A stretch of DNA of 64,000 bases, taken from Apiosordaria backusii (lineage: Eukaryota > Ascomycota > Sordariomycetes > Sordariales > Lasiosphaeriaceae). Below are positions 46,779-57,440 of the stretch, piece after piece; position 1 is the stretch's first letter, and every line of letters starts with the position of its first letter. The notes under the pieces were generated by a model. The model searched no databases. It was not told the origin of the DNA and saw only the letters and a program-made list of their open reading frames with translations. The translations under genes were made by a program, and so were the position numbers. The stretch is from assembly GCA_030549205.1 (NCBI GenBank), contig JAUKTV010000006.1, positions 576,501-640,500 on the forward strand, in the 5' to 3' direction.

Positions 46779-49351
46779 ATGGACCCTCGCGCTCTTCAAC
46801 ATGGCCAGCAGCAGCCGACGAATACCGGATATCATGGCTTGCAAGAACAAGACACCCCTTGGCCCAACCCTATCGCTCCGACCCCCGAGATATCCTCTCC
46901 AGGATCCCCTCCTACCCCACGACGAGTAACATTTTTCCAAAGATCTAAAAGGAATACCTCGCAAGCGAGCATAGGGCTAGGTATCGATCATCAAGACGAA
47001 TCAACAGGATATAGTCGGGTCCGGCAATCCTCCCCCTATGGCAGCCCCCCCCTCCATTCAATTATACCAAAACTCCATACGGCCTTCATCAGCACGAGTA
47101 CTACGCCGGTACCCCTGAAACTCCTGCACTTTATCCTCAGCCTCAGAATAGGGACATTTCGCCAGATGGGCCAGACAAGCCCCTATTACAGCCACCACGT
47201 TGGTCTTGGAACTGGCTTAACGCTCCTTGGGTGATGTATGCCGCTTTGCTTCTCGGCATTGTCTTTGCAGGCTCACATCACGCCTTTTACGTCAGCCTGA
47301 ACGGCAAACCAGCTGATGATCAGTTGAAGATGATGAGGTTCGGGGGTTTCCTCTCGTATGCTTCCAAAGCCTCCCTCTTCGCGGCCGTCTTCTTTGCCTA
47401 CCGACAACAGGTCTGGGTAACAGTGAGAAGGAAACATCTGCGACTTAAAACCGTTGACGGAATCTTCGCCATCAGCCAGGACTTGACCGGTCTGTTTAAC
47501 AGCGAGATGTGGAAGAAGAGCAAGGTCGTGATTTTTTTGGCCGTTATCATGTGGTAAGAGTTTCCGTCTCTTTCTAGAGGGATATCTATCTGACTAGACT
47601 GACCATGTGAAAAAAGGTTATTCCCCCTCGTCGTCATCCTAACGCCATCCTCGCTCACTGTTGAACTTCGAGAAGAAGCAAAACAGGCCGAGTGTGGCTC
47701 TGTCAGGACGCTTAATTTTGAAGCCGAACGCAAGAAAAACTGGAGGAATCCCGATTTTTTCAACGGTTATCCAGGGTTCTCGCTTTCTCTGTGGAATTGT
47801 ACACTGCCCAATTCGCCGGAAGTCTTTGAGCCCTACAACAAAACCTTTTACGATTACTGGGACGGCGTCAGCCCACCTGCTGATCTGGTCACAAAACACG
47901 CTGCTTACTCGGGAAATGTAGTGCCTCGCGAGAATGCTGCCCTTGAGACTTGCGGAAGAGGGTGGAATTGCAGCTACACCATCACTTTCGAAGCGCCAGG
48001 CTACAAATGCGACGAACTAGGTCGAGGCCTCAGCATTGACGACAAGGCTCTCAAAAATCGAGGCGCGCCTTTCGATTCCTCTGATCTGATCCCAAAAGGA
48101 GACCTTGCTTACATAGCCGAGGTCATGGGTGGCGAATACGCCAGACCACAGCTTGACACATTCGAAGGGGGGGTTCCAAAAAAGAAGCCATTCCCGGAGC
48201 ATTTGGGGGCTTTTCGCACGGAGCCCGTCCTATGGATAGGACACTCAGTCCGCACAAGACCAAACGACACCCTCCCGCCATCCAAAAAGGAGAACCCTGA
48301 CTTCCAATCCGGCTATGAACCAGTCATCTTCCGTTGCGAACACTATGTAGCACGATACACCATTCAGTTTAACCACACCTTCTCATCGCAGTCCACTACC
48401 GTTCTCAAAAAAGAGCACTTGAAGCCTATCGTTGACACCGTCCTGAAAACTGCTAACAGCACTGTTTCCGACGGCACCAACGACACAACTATTGCCGAAC
48501 CCAGGAGCAATTACATTCTCCCCTACCCAGATTATGAGCTCTACCGCCTGACGGCTGCCTATCACGCCCTAGGTCTCCGCTTTCGAAACTTTCTCAAAGG
48601 AAAGATCCATTACATTCCGTTCCCCAATCCAATCACCGACGCCACGGAGACTCGGCTCATCGACAAAGCGACCCACCTTGCCGTCCCCAACCTCATGGAC
48701 GCCGTCCAGACCTTCTACGAGAACATCACCCTCTCGCTGCTCTCCAACCCGCAGTTCATGATAGTATCCTGGGCTGCCGAACCCGAGACCCGCTCAGGCG
48801 TGACAGCTTTCGGCAAGCCCGAAGATGACACCAGTCCGAAATACCCCTGCGTCAAAACCCGCATTGCTAACTCTTACCTGTACGTCCAGCGTGACCTGTG
48901 GATCGCGTATTCCATCGCCATTCTGGCGGCCGTCATCTGCGTCGGCTTGGGAACCGCGGCTCTGGCGCAGAACAACTACCACGTCCGGGACGTCAAGGTG
49001 TCTTCTGTCATCGCGGCAACGAGAGCTCCGTGCTTGGAGGAGCTGCCGTGGAAGACGAGCAAGTGGGGGGAGGTGCCGTGGGAGATCAAGGAGACGAAGC
49101 TCGGGTATGGGATCATCTCTGATCGTGAGAGCGTGGGCACACCCAGGATTGGGATGGGGTTACCGAGCAGGAGGAATACGGGGGCGTCGACGGGGGGGTT
49201 GTCGGAGGGTGGAATGGTTGGGAACGGGAAGGTGTACTATGGGTTTGCGCCGCCTGAGGTGCTGGAGAGGACGAGGAGGGAGACGTTTGGCCCTGGGAGG
49301 GCGAGGCCGAAGAGTAGCCCGTTTTCGTTCAAGATTTGGGAGCATACTTAG
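46779..49351 (+). CDS. Large fungal four-pass membrane protein with N-glycosylated loop; one frame break
   Basis: Two exons (46779-47553, 47617-49351; 63-bp intron GTAAGA...AAAAAG) encode about 836 residues if one base is added in the C8 run at 47045-47052. There the reading passes from SSPYGSPP to PFNYTKTPYGLHQHEYY in the next frame. The N terminus is Pro/Ser-rich and cytosolic. Three membrane segments follow (NAPWVMYAALLLGIVFAG, SYASKASLFAAVFFAY, VVIFLAVIMWLFPLVVIL). A loop of about 430 residues has eight or more N-glycosylation sequons and conserved Cys; a last helix (IAYSIAILAAVICVGLGTAAL) and a Gly/Arg-rich tail end the protein. Such proteins are widespread in filamentous ascomycetes, often labelled formylmethionine deformylase-like without enzymatic evidence; real function is unknown. 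A 119-bp intron (46926-47044) could also repair the frame but would delete coding-like sequence. Confidence 0.82.
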
Positions 49352-50718
49352 TCTGTGGGCTTTTTTTGTTTTCGTGTTTCAGGTTCATTGTGGGTTTATC
49401 ATAGCGAGGGAGCATTTGGGTTCACTTTTGAAAGTTTCGTAATGGTGAAGGAAAAGGCATGGAACGGGAAAGGAGGATGTCGTTGCGTTGAGGTATTCAT
49501 TTAATGACAGGATTCGACGATGATAGGTGATTAATAAGCTTATACAAATGCTTTGGCAAATCACTATCTCTCCTTCCATCCTTACCTAACTTCCTGACAG
49601 TGTGCCAAGAGAGCAGGTCAACAACACCTTCCACTTTCAGCTGGAAGACGGGGAGTGATTGGTGCACCTCGATCCAGACATCTTTTCGGAAGACAAAACG
49701 GAGGGAATTAATTGGGCATGTTTAAGAATACTCTGAACGTAGTAGGTGGGAGAGGAGATTTGTATGTTAGAAGTCCAGTCAGTAGTTGTTGCGGCTGTTT
49801 TGCATGTGGCTGTTGCCGTGGCGAGCAAAATGTGTTAATACGGTGATACACCTTTTCGTTGTGTCTATCTCCGGAACCACAAGAACGCCAATCTTCCCTT
49901 CGAGTCGGTCTTTTGATTTGCTATCGTGAGAAGAAACTCGTATCGTATTCCCAACTAACGCTTTGAAAGAAAGTAACAGCGGCCAATCTAACGCACTGGC
50001 AACTACAGGCTGGATGATTGTTGTTTGTTGATGCCCTATTACAGCCGTTAATGATCCCTAGGTTGTGCTTGCTGGTGTTGACTCTGCTCTGCCAAAGGTT
50101 GGGTAGGTAACATGACTCTCGGATGAAGCCGACCTCGAGGCCCCCAAACTCGGCAGGGCACTTGTGTAGCTCTTCCTGGTAGTCAAAATCCCTTGGAACA
50201 ATTAGTTGTAATTGACCATTGACGAGCAGATAAAGGCCAATGGTCTGCGTGAAGAGGTGTAGAATTTCGAGTCAACATACTCACCGATAAAATGCTCAGG
50301 TTGCAGGGTGTGTCGCCCCAGTTGCGGGCAGCTAGTCCCGGACCATGTACCTCGAGATGTACCCCAAAAATGCACTTTTCAACTGAGTATAGCAAAGGAT
50401 CGGCTGAAAAGTAATATCGTACTCTGTAACACTGGGATAAGAAGGTGGTAATGATGAGATGGATACTGTAGATAACTTAGAACAAAGACCGGACATGCTG
50501 AGATTGATATATTATGAAGCTCTGGATACACGGCTGGGTATTCCGAGACAGATAAAAAATCGAACGCGTTCAGGAGTAACTATCAAAGAAGGGAAGACGA
50601 AGTACCTGAGACATTACGAGGGCGGGATTCACTCGACTCAGGGGCTCAGGGGCTCGAGGGCTCCACCACTAGACCCACAACAACGCTGTGTGTGGAAAAA
50701 CTGCAAAAATGAAATGGT
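49352..50718. other. Intergenic region, 1.4 kb
   Basis: No protein-coding potential was recognised on either strand. The right end adjoins the tRNA-Asp gene, with an A5 tract at 50705-50709 that acts as its T5 terminator on the minus strand. Confidence 0.5.
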
Positions 50719-50805
50719 CTCTCCCGCCGGGAATTGAACCCGGGTCTCGAGCGTTGACGTCTGAAAGATGACAAGCTCACATACTGACCACTATACTACG
50801 GAAGA
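50719..50805 (-). tRNA. tRNA-Asp (GTC) with a 15-base intron
   Basis: Read on the minus strand, the acceptor stem TCTTCCG pairs with CGGGAGA (one G-U pair). The D arm is GTAT-AGTGGTCA-GTAT. The anticodon stem TGAGC/GCTCG encloses 22 bases, which reduce to the loop TTGTCAC once a 15-base intron just 3' of position 37 is removed. The anticodon is GTC. The T arm is CCGGG-TTCAATT-CCCGG. A T5 terminator lies 10 bases downstream. TAGTATAGTGGTCAGTAT is the typical tRNA-Asp 5' half. Confidence 0.92.
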
Positions 50806-50942
50806 TTTGCAAGTGTTGACACCTGTCGTAGCTTGCCTCTCAGCATCGAGAATTGCACATATAAACTGCAAATCTCCCTGCATTGTCGTGCATGTGGCAG
50901 CCTAAGTACACAGAAAGAACGAAGTTACTACCTATTGTGCAA

Positions 50943-51341
50943 TCATCGCATTACCTCCTCACAATCCACCTCAAAGCCTTCTTCTTCGTCTATTGAAAGC
51001 CTTCCCATCCGTCTGTTTAAAGCCTTCTCCCTCTGTTCGCCGGTTCCCAAAATAATCTCCGCCATCTTATACTCCCTCAACATCTTTCTGTACATATTCC
51101 TCTCAACCCCAGACCTCCTAATTATGCACTCGTCCCGGCCGCACCTCTCGCAGGCTTTTCCCTTGAGATGCCAGTCCCAGCTATCCTCTCTCTTGACCTT
51201 TTCTAGGGTGGACGTCTCCAAAGGACAGGGCGGCTTTCGGGGGGGTGCGCCGGGGGGCTTCCAGTCGGAATCGCAGTGCCGGAGCATCATCGCCGGGGTT
51301 TCGTACCCGCAGGGGTAGACTTGGGTAAAGTAATGGCACAT
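50943..51341 (-). CDS. Small Cys-rich hypothetical protein
   Basis: Single exon, 132 residues, not assigned to a family. The N terminus (MCHYFTQVYPCGYETPAMM) has the MCHY...CG start common to short fungal Cys/His-rich hypothetical proteins. A second Cys cluster (ACERCGRDEC, about 74-83) could bind a metal. The C-terminal half is Arg/Glu-rich and probably helical. No signal peptide is present. The frame is free of stops and looks coding, but no neighbour or motif supports a function. Confidence 0.6.
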   Translation of the reverse strand: MCHYFTQVYPCGYETPAMMLRHCDSDWKPPGAPPRKPPCPLETSTLEKVKREDSWDWHLKGKACERCGRDECIIRRSGVERNMYRKMLREYKMAEIILGTGEQREKALNRRMGRLSIDEEEGFEVDCEEVMR

Positions 51342-52825
51342 CTTGGTCAGAGTGTGGGATGTCTCTTTGAAGGGGTTAATTAGGTGTGTTCTAAATGGGC
51401 TTGAGCGAAAGGGAGGGTACTTGGGTACATGTACCCAAGCACTTTGTTCAATTGTTGTGTGTGGTTTGTGGTCTGGTATTAAGGCTTTTCTCTTATGTTC
51501 AGGTTTTGAAGAAAGAGGTTATTGCTTTGCTTTTTGGGTGACTTGGGTGAGATGAAAAGGAGGGAGAGTTGAGGAAGCGTCATTTTTATAAGTTCGTCAG
51601 GGCTGTGGAAGCTTAATGTGCTTTACCTTTTAGACATTGAAAACCTGGAACCTTCCACGAAATTGGAGACAAAGCTCTAAAATCACGGTTTGTTCGTCAA
51701 CCCAAGCAGTTGGATACATTTCAACAGAGCTACAAGTTGAATATTAAGTTAATTGAATCCATGTATGGTATCTCCAGCTTTGACTGGTGCCTACCTATGT
51801 ATCCATATAGTGTAGGTAGGATATCTAGTCTCAATAGAGCTAGTTTCTAATTAGTAGGGATGATGTGGCGGAAAGGGTTTACATTCTTCGCCTCCTTATC
51901 ATCGCTTATAATCTCTGGTGGCTTATGTTGGTAAGTGGATGGTTTATCAGGCTTTGTGAAGCCACAGCACCCCTCAGGACCACCAAAATTGAACGGTGGG
52001 GCCAGGTTAAGATCGAATGCTGGCACTGTAGGGAGGCCGAGTCCCCTACGATCGCCGGAGGATCCAAAGTAGCTTCGTGTGGCACCAAACCGGCCAGTAT
52101 GGTGATGATAGCTACGATCGGGAAATCTTAGTGGTACTAAGACATGAACAAACTCGATTAATTTCATGACTGCATCTTTTCAACTAAGCAATTCTCTTGG
52201 GTGGAGAGTTGATAGGCTTTTCTCAAGCCACAACGCCCTCTCGTCACACAGATCAATGAGGCTCTGGAAAGTTGAAGCAAGCTCGTAAAGCTCTGGGTAC
52301 ACACCGCATCATTGCCGCATCACGCGCGGCCGTAAGGTTTGCCATTCTGGGAAATGAGGATGAAGTTTACTATTGGGCGAGCCACTGAGATGCAAGTGGC
52401 GAAGAAAGGTTTGGAGAACTGAACTTGTATACTTTGGTTGGCTTCATTGACGACTACACCAACGGGGACAACCAATGTGGAATTATCGTGGAAGAAAGCT
52501 GCACGTTTACCCTTCTGCCTGAAAATGGTGGGCAGGCGCCGTGGCTTGCATCAGGTTCACTTGTTCTAACCAGTCGTATATCAGCCGTAACCAATGTAGG
52601 CTAGAGGCGTTATTTGAAGGTATCGGAGCCTCGCACGAAAATGAAAAACAAGGGGGCCCGTTGATTGGATTGTATTTGTCTGGGCGTGATGCTGTGTGCT
52701 ACCACCTATTTATTATTAAACCGTCGTCGTTCCTCCATGGCTTCTGTTGATCGTCTTCCTTGCTTTTCCACCAATGAGTGCCTTTCATTGTTGTTCTTGT
52801 GTCATATTGTTTTCATAGCAACACC
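51342..52825. other. Intergenic region, 1.5 kb, AT-rich
   Basis: No gene, RNA or repeat was recognised. Two short plus-strand frames (51343-51555, 52541-52750) lack any family sequence. Confidence 0.5.
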
Positions 52826-54037
52826 ATGAGGCCTGAGCTCACCACCCGTTTCACTATCCTCGCCGTTGTTTTCTCATCACAAGAGGCAACTGCGGAGGGT
52901 GTCACTGGCTTCCGTTCCACTACCCAGTTCCGCCACTTCTTTCCCCAGTACTCCCGAGTTCTTCAAAAGATCCTCCACGAGAACTGTACTGTCCAATATC
53001 AAACCTATCTCTACAACACACCAGAAAACTCCACCATCGACTGGTTCGGTGGCGGAGGCAAGTACAGCACCCTCACTCAGCCAGTCGCTGGGGGCCTTCT
53101 CGAAGCCATACCCCAGTTCATCATGTCCAACATGCAATCTTCCCAGGTCCTCTTGGGCCTGGCACCAACAATCATGGCCTTGTGGGGACCGAGTAGTGAG
53201 GAGAGCGCGACACTGGTGGTGGTGGGGAGGAGACCGTTGTTGAGCCTCTTGTTGGCGTTGGGAAGCCCGAGTGCGTACTTTGGTCGGGCGTGTGAGTTCA
53301 AGAATCCTTTGGAAATACTGCGGAAGAAGGAATGGGAGACCTGGGCATATCCCTCCACGCCAACTTCGAAGGCTCTTGTGCTTGGGTTGGAATACTTGGC
53401 TGTGCTGGGAGCGGTTCTGAATCTGGCAATGATGAACTGGCATCTGGTGAGCAGGTCGGTGTGTGCATTTTCTAGCGAATTCATGTACATGCCAGTGATG
53501 TGGAGTGTTTCCATGATGATTGTGAATCTGATAGGGGTGTGGTGGCACTCGCTTCGGGTCCAAAGAAAGCGAGTGCGGCGGACTGGGACTTGGGTAGACA
53601 GAATTGCAACGATGTTGCAGTACGAGTTTAGGTTGTCAGTTGATAACCCTGGGCCGATACATGCTGAGCAACTTAAGGAAGGGAAATTGTCGGTTTTTCT
53701 TGGGTGGTTTCTGTCAGCGGGGTCAGTGCTGCATATTGTCTTTGGGACGCTTCTTCTGTCCTCGCTTTTGTTCATCAGGGTGCAGGATGCTTTGGCAATC
53801 TTGGGTAGGATGATGGCTTCAGTATTGACGTGTCGGGCAATCACCATGTACGAGCTGTCGGGATTGCGGGAGAGATTCGAGGATTCGAGTGACAAGGGAA
53901 CCGAGCTTGTCCGTGTCGGAAGTCGAGAATCGGACAGGAGTGTCGTTCAGATCGGAATGAAGAAGCGGGCCAAGACCATGCCACTCATGTCTGCTTCTCT
54001 TGTTTCTCCAAGATCTGTAGATAGGTCCCTGGTCTAG
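52826..54037 (+). CDS. Multi-pass membrane protein of unknown function
   Basis: Single exon, 403 residues from the ATG at 52826. The start looks like a signal peptide (RFTILAVVFSSQEATAEG). A presumed extracellular segment with N-glycosylation sites (NCT, NST) follows, then about five or six hydrophobic segments, including LEYLAVLGAVLNLAMMNW, FMYMPVMWSVSMMIVNLIG, FLGWFLSAGSVLHIVFG and ALAILGRMMASVLT. A basic/Ser-rich cytosolic tail ends the protein. I recognise the architecture as typical of fungal-specific integral membrane proteins but not a functional family. The last 53 bp of coding sequence overlap the end of the convergent CYTH-domain gene. Confidence 0.75.
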   Translation: MRPELTTRFTILAVVFSSQEATAEGVTGFRSTTQFRHFFPQYSRVLQKILHENCTVQYQTYLYNTPENSTIDWFGGGGKYSTLTQPVAGGLLEAIPQFIMSNMQSSQVLLGLAPTIMALWGPSSEESATLVVVGRRPLLSLLLALGSPSAYFGRACEFKNPLEILRKKEWETWAYPSTPTSKALVLGLEYLAVLGAVLNLAMMNWHLVSRSVCAFSSEFMYMPVMWSVSMMIVNLIGVWWHSLRVQRKRVRRTGTWVDRIATMLQYEFRLSVDNPGPIHAEQLKEGKLSVFLGWFLSAGSVLHIVFGTLLLSSLLFIRVQDALAILGRMMASVLTCRAITMYELSGLRERFEDSSDKGTELVRVGSRESDRSVVQIGMKKRAKTMPLMSASLVSPRSVDRSLV

Positions 54038-54776
54038 GTAGCTGTATAATGCTAGTTCGTCTTTCCACCCCCTTCTCCCTCATCATGTCAAAGTAGGCAC
54101 TCAGTTTCCCCTTCACCTGCCCTTCAACCCACGCCCAGCTATACCTCTTCATGAAGCTTTCAATCCTCGCATCCATCTCCTCCATTTTCCTCTGCTTCCA
54201 CACTTTGTCGGATTCCTTTCGCTCTTCAACCTTCACAGTTTCCTCGAGCTCGACCTCAACGACCTCCCACCCGAAGCAAGTCCTGTCCCTGACAACCACA
54301 AACTCCTTGTCCACCATCCACCGTTCTCGGTAAGTTGTGAACTCGGCCATCTTATCCAGCCCGAAATTGGTTGCGGACTCTCCGTTTGTTTTAACGATAG
54401 CCTTGATGGCCTTTACGATATCCGACTCTGTCCGCAGTTCTTCAAATCTGGTATTCTGCTGTCCTATGCTGGCCAACGGGTTGAACTTGGCCTGCCAAAC
54501 GCCATTTCTCTTGCGCACCCAGAGGCCGTTTGAACATAAAGCGTCATTCTTGTCGTAGTAGATGTCGTGAATGCTCTTGTGCGGGCGAGGGTCGACAGAA
54601 AGAAAGGCGGGACGGGACCATAGTGCAGGGTTACTGAGCGTGGGGATGGTAAGGGAGGGCACTTTGCGTTCAACCTCGAGGGTGACGGTATCGAAGCGAC
54701 TGGCGGAGCTGGCGATGGTGGATAAGCGTCTGGAAAGGAGTCGATTGAACGATCGAAAAGATACGCAGCTCGCCAT
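53985..54776 (-). CDS. CYTH-domain protein, thiamine-triphosphatase-like
   Basis: Single exon, 263 residues. A basic, Ser-rich start (SFRSFNRLLSRRLSTIASSAS) looks like a mitochondrial presequence. VTLEVERKV (Glu34, Glu36, Lys38) is the ExExK signature of the CYTH superfamily, whose tunnel fold binds triphosphates with divalent metal. IHDIYYDKNDALCSNGLWVRKRNGVWQ-like strands and the late EVVEVELEE acidic strand also fit. Human ThTPA hydrolyses thiamine triphosphate; other CYTH members are inorganic triphosphatases, so the substrate here is inferred only at class level. The gene is convergent with, and overlaps by 53 bp, the membrane-protein gene to its left. Confidence 0.88.
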   Translation of the reverse strand: MASCVSFRSFNRLLSRRLSTIASSASRFDTVTLEVERKVPSLTIPTLSNPALWSRPAFLSVDPRPHKSIHDIYYDKNDALCSNGLWVRKRNGVWQAKFNPLASIGQQNTRFEELRTESDIVKAIKAIVKTNGESATNFGLDKMAEFTTYRERWMVDKEFVVVRDRTCFGWEVVEVELEETVKVEERKESDKVWKQRKMEEMDARIESFMKRYSWAWVEGQVKGKLSAYFDMMREKGVERRTSIIQLPRPGTYLQILEKQEKQT

Positions 54777-55081
54777 GTTTTGGTGAATATGGGGAACTGA
54801 TAGGTATGTGTGTATCTATAGAATCTCAATTGGATACCCTTGTGGGCGACACGCTGGGAAAGGTGCGATTTCGCCTGCGGGGCAGGCTGGCGTGACTGAT
54901 TCCTGGTGAGGCCTACAGCTCGTATGTGGTGCAAACAACCCAGAAATGCAGTGGGTCCAAGCGTTAAACAGTTTTTCAGCACATAATCGACAAAGTCATG
55001 ATGATACTATGTGTTGTTAATAACAAATGGTATTCCCTAGTCTGTAATCATACACCGAAACTGCCGCACCTTTCCTCAAAC
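54777..55081. promoter_or_regulatory. Short spacer: MCR1 3' end and CYTH gene promoter
   Basis: These 305 bp separate two co-directional minus-strand genes and should contain the MCR1 terminator and the CYTH gene promoter. Nothing else is visible. Confidence 0.45.
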
Positions 55082-56074
55082 TTAAAAGCTGTAAATCTGA
55101 TCAGACTTGTACCCCAGTTCATGCAATACCCCAGTCTTCTTCGCAAAAGGGCCCTTCCCACCCTTCAACGCCTTCTCCATCGCCGGCGGCCCACAGACCA
55201 TGACCTTGGTATTCTGGTTCTTCTCCTGCGTGGCACCCAGTCCAAGCTCTTCAAGCACCTTTCCATCGACATATCCCTTGCGGTAAGTCGAGCCAGCCTC
55301 TGGTTGTGAGACAACATACTCGGCCCTGAACCTCCCTGGATGCTTGGACTGCAGCTCCGAAAATTCCTTCTTGAGGAAGATATCCTGGTCACCGTTGACG
55401 CCCCAGACAAGAGTGATTCTCGTCTTGTCCTCGGGATTGGCCAAAATGCCCTGAATGAGCTGGTACATGGGCGTGATGCCCGCCCCACCGGCGATCAGAG
55501 CGACGTGCTCGTGCTTGTTCGGTTTCCATGCGTACTCCGGGATGGGCAGGAAGGTCATGGTGTCACCCGGCTTGAGGGAGTGCAAATAACCGCTCTGCTT
55601 TCCATTGGGGTAGAGCTTGACCATCAACTCTACATAACCTGGCTCGTCCAGTGCGTTGGTGGGTGTGTAAGGGCGGAGCACAGGTGTCCACCGGCCATTG
55701 CTCGGGGGGAAGGAGACAGTTAAAAGAGCGGAGCTGAGGGAGAGGCCGACAGGTTGACTTGGATCTGGGAGCTCAAAGCGGAGCTTCTTGGTGTTGTGAT
55801 TGACAAGCTCGGTGCTGTGGAGCTTGAGGGTGCGGAATCCGAAGCCAGTGAAGTAGGGCTTGGTATCGCTGCTGGTACCCGTGGCCGATGTGCCAGGGGC
55901 TGTAGTGGCGCCGCTCCTCATGTATACGTAGGCGCCAATACCGACGGCAGCGGCTGCGAAGGCTACTTGGGTGGTCATTACTTCTGCGCGTCTAGGAGAT
56001 GATGTAAAAGGTTGACGGAGCAGTCTGGGATTTTGGGTAAAAAAGGGCCGGAATAAGCTGCTGGTAGGAGGCAT
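55082..56074 (-). CDS. MCR1: Mitochondrial NADH-cytochrome b5 reductase
   Basis: Single exon, 330 residues. A basic N terminus (FFTQNPRLLRQPFTSSPRR) followed by one membrane helix (about 33-52, TQVAFAAAAVGIGAYVYM) matches the dual-targeted outer-membrane and intermembrane-space layout of Mcr1. The flavin-binding RPYTPT motif (about 133), the NAD-binding GGAGITPM (about 195) and the late CGPPAM are all intact, with the C-terminal aromatic residue expected for b5 reductases. The enzyme passes electrons from NADH through FAD to cytochrome b5 and also supports ergosterol synthesis and D-erythroascorbyl radical recycling in yeast. The usual length is kept. Confidence 0.95.
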   Translation of the reverse strand: MPPTSSLFRPFFTQNPRLLRQPFTSSPRRAEVMTTQVAFAAAAVGIGAYVYMRSGATTAPGTSATGTSSDTKPYFTGFGFRTLKLHSTELVNHNTKKLRFELPDPSQPVGLSLSSALLTVSFPPSNGRWTPVLRPYTPTNALDEPGYVELMVKLYPNGKQSGYLHSLKPGDTMTFLPIPEYAWKPNKHEHVALIAGGAGITPMYQLIQGILANPEDKTRITLVWGVNGDQDIFLKKEFSELQSKHPGRFRAEYVVSQPEAGSTYRKGYVDGKVLEELGLGATQEKNQNTKVMVCGPPAMEKALKGGKGPFAKKTGVLHELGYKSDQIYSF

Positions 56075-57440
56075 GTTGAAGGGCGGTTCGACCTGGTGAT
56101 TATCTAGTTAAATAGCAGGTTTCAAGTGTCAGAAAGCGAGGGAAGGTGCAGCTGTTGCCCTGGAGGAAGTCCGGAACACCGAGACCAGAGACTAGACGAT
56201 CGCTGTTTTGAGCACGTCAAATTCTTTGGCTAATATGTTTACGGCGCACGCTTCGGAGTCGGTGTTTGGGGAAGTCCAATTGCTGCAACCGGCGGTGCAG
56301 TTACTTTATAGCCGCATCCCTTTCCCCATTCTAGGTATTTTCATAGTTACTTCCTTTGAGACGGGAGCCGTAGGAGCATCAGCTCGGCTCCGACAGGGTC
56401 GGCTGTGTCCGATAAGGTATGGCTGAAAACAATCAGTCGAGTTATCAGGCAACAGCAGACAGGTTGGCGGTGGTTTACAATGCCGACGCCGACCTGTCGG
56501 CTCGCTCTTATCCCCCCGCCCGACGCAGATGGCTAGACTTCCATCTCATTGGCCCGAGCTTGAACCGTATAGAAAACACATCGACGCCATTCACGACCAA
56601 CTATGGACATTATTTTCGGGACCCAAATACAAATCTTCTTCTTGCTGGGTGCTCAAGATCTCGACATGAAGTGCAAGGCGGAGACAAGAAAAGGTGGACA
56701 CAGTGGATCTCGGACCCTTTGCCCGCTAGCGCAGGGCAGCTGCCCCACAGTCAATCCGCGGCTCTCTTGGCATCGTCTTGGCAACGCTTTTTCTCTCGAC
56801 ATCCAACGTCGTTCGAAACTCGAAATGTCACGAAACCACCCATACCGCACAGTGCTTTGCCTCTGAGACGGCAAAAATGCTTTCTATCTCTGGAATCATC
56901 TCTTGATCACTTCTTCTAGTTTTCACTTCCACTTTGAGGAAAGCCGGAGCCATATCCGCTAACACTGCAGTTCAGTAGTCCTCCCTGCTCTCGGTCCTCT
57001 TGTTTGGCTTTCATCGTCGCGAAAACCATCAGTACCCAGGTCCCTGCGCGCCGTTTTGCCCCCATTTAGCGCGTTAAACAAGCGGCCAAACTGCGTGGCC
57101 TGTTTCGTTTTGCCAGGAACAAGATCTAAACCAGCACGATTCATGGTCTGTCTCTTCTAGAAAGAGACGGAGCGCTTGGCAGCTTGTATGATGGCGTTCG
57201 TTCCAGGGGTTGGCAGACCGATGTCCTCAAGTGATGCTGTTGGCCATCAGGGAGCCTATATTCCCTTCGCTCTTCCTCCTCCGTTGCATTTCTAAATGCA
57301 GGGACTTTTCACGTCGCTTTCTCAGTCGTCTTTCAACTCGTCGCTCGTTGATACCACCACGGGGCTTCTAGGACCCTTACTTGCCCCCGATTTCCTTCTC
57401 TACATGTTTATTGACACCTGAGCACTCCCCCAGTGACGTC
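56075..57440. other. Divergent intergenic region, MCR1 / MFS transporter
   Basis: These 1.37 kb hold both promoters. A 166-codon plus-strand frame at 56419-56919 has an ATG but no recognisable sequence and a composition unlike the neighbouring genes. No RNA gene was seen. Confidence 0.5.

Noticed and set aside
46926..47044. 119-bp intron as an alternative repair of the four-pass membrane protein frame
   Set aside because: Donor GTAACA and the missing branch site are weak, and it would remove coding-like sequence; a one-base C-run deletion explains the data better.
56419..56919. 166-codon ATG-initiated frame upstream of the MFS gene
   Set aside because: Length is notable, but the translation has no motif or hydrophobic pattern and two other frames are equally open; transcript evidence would be needed.
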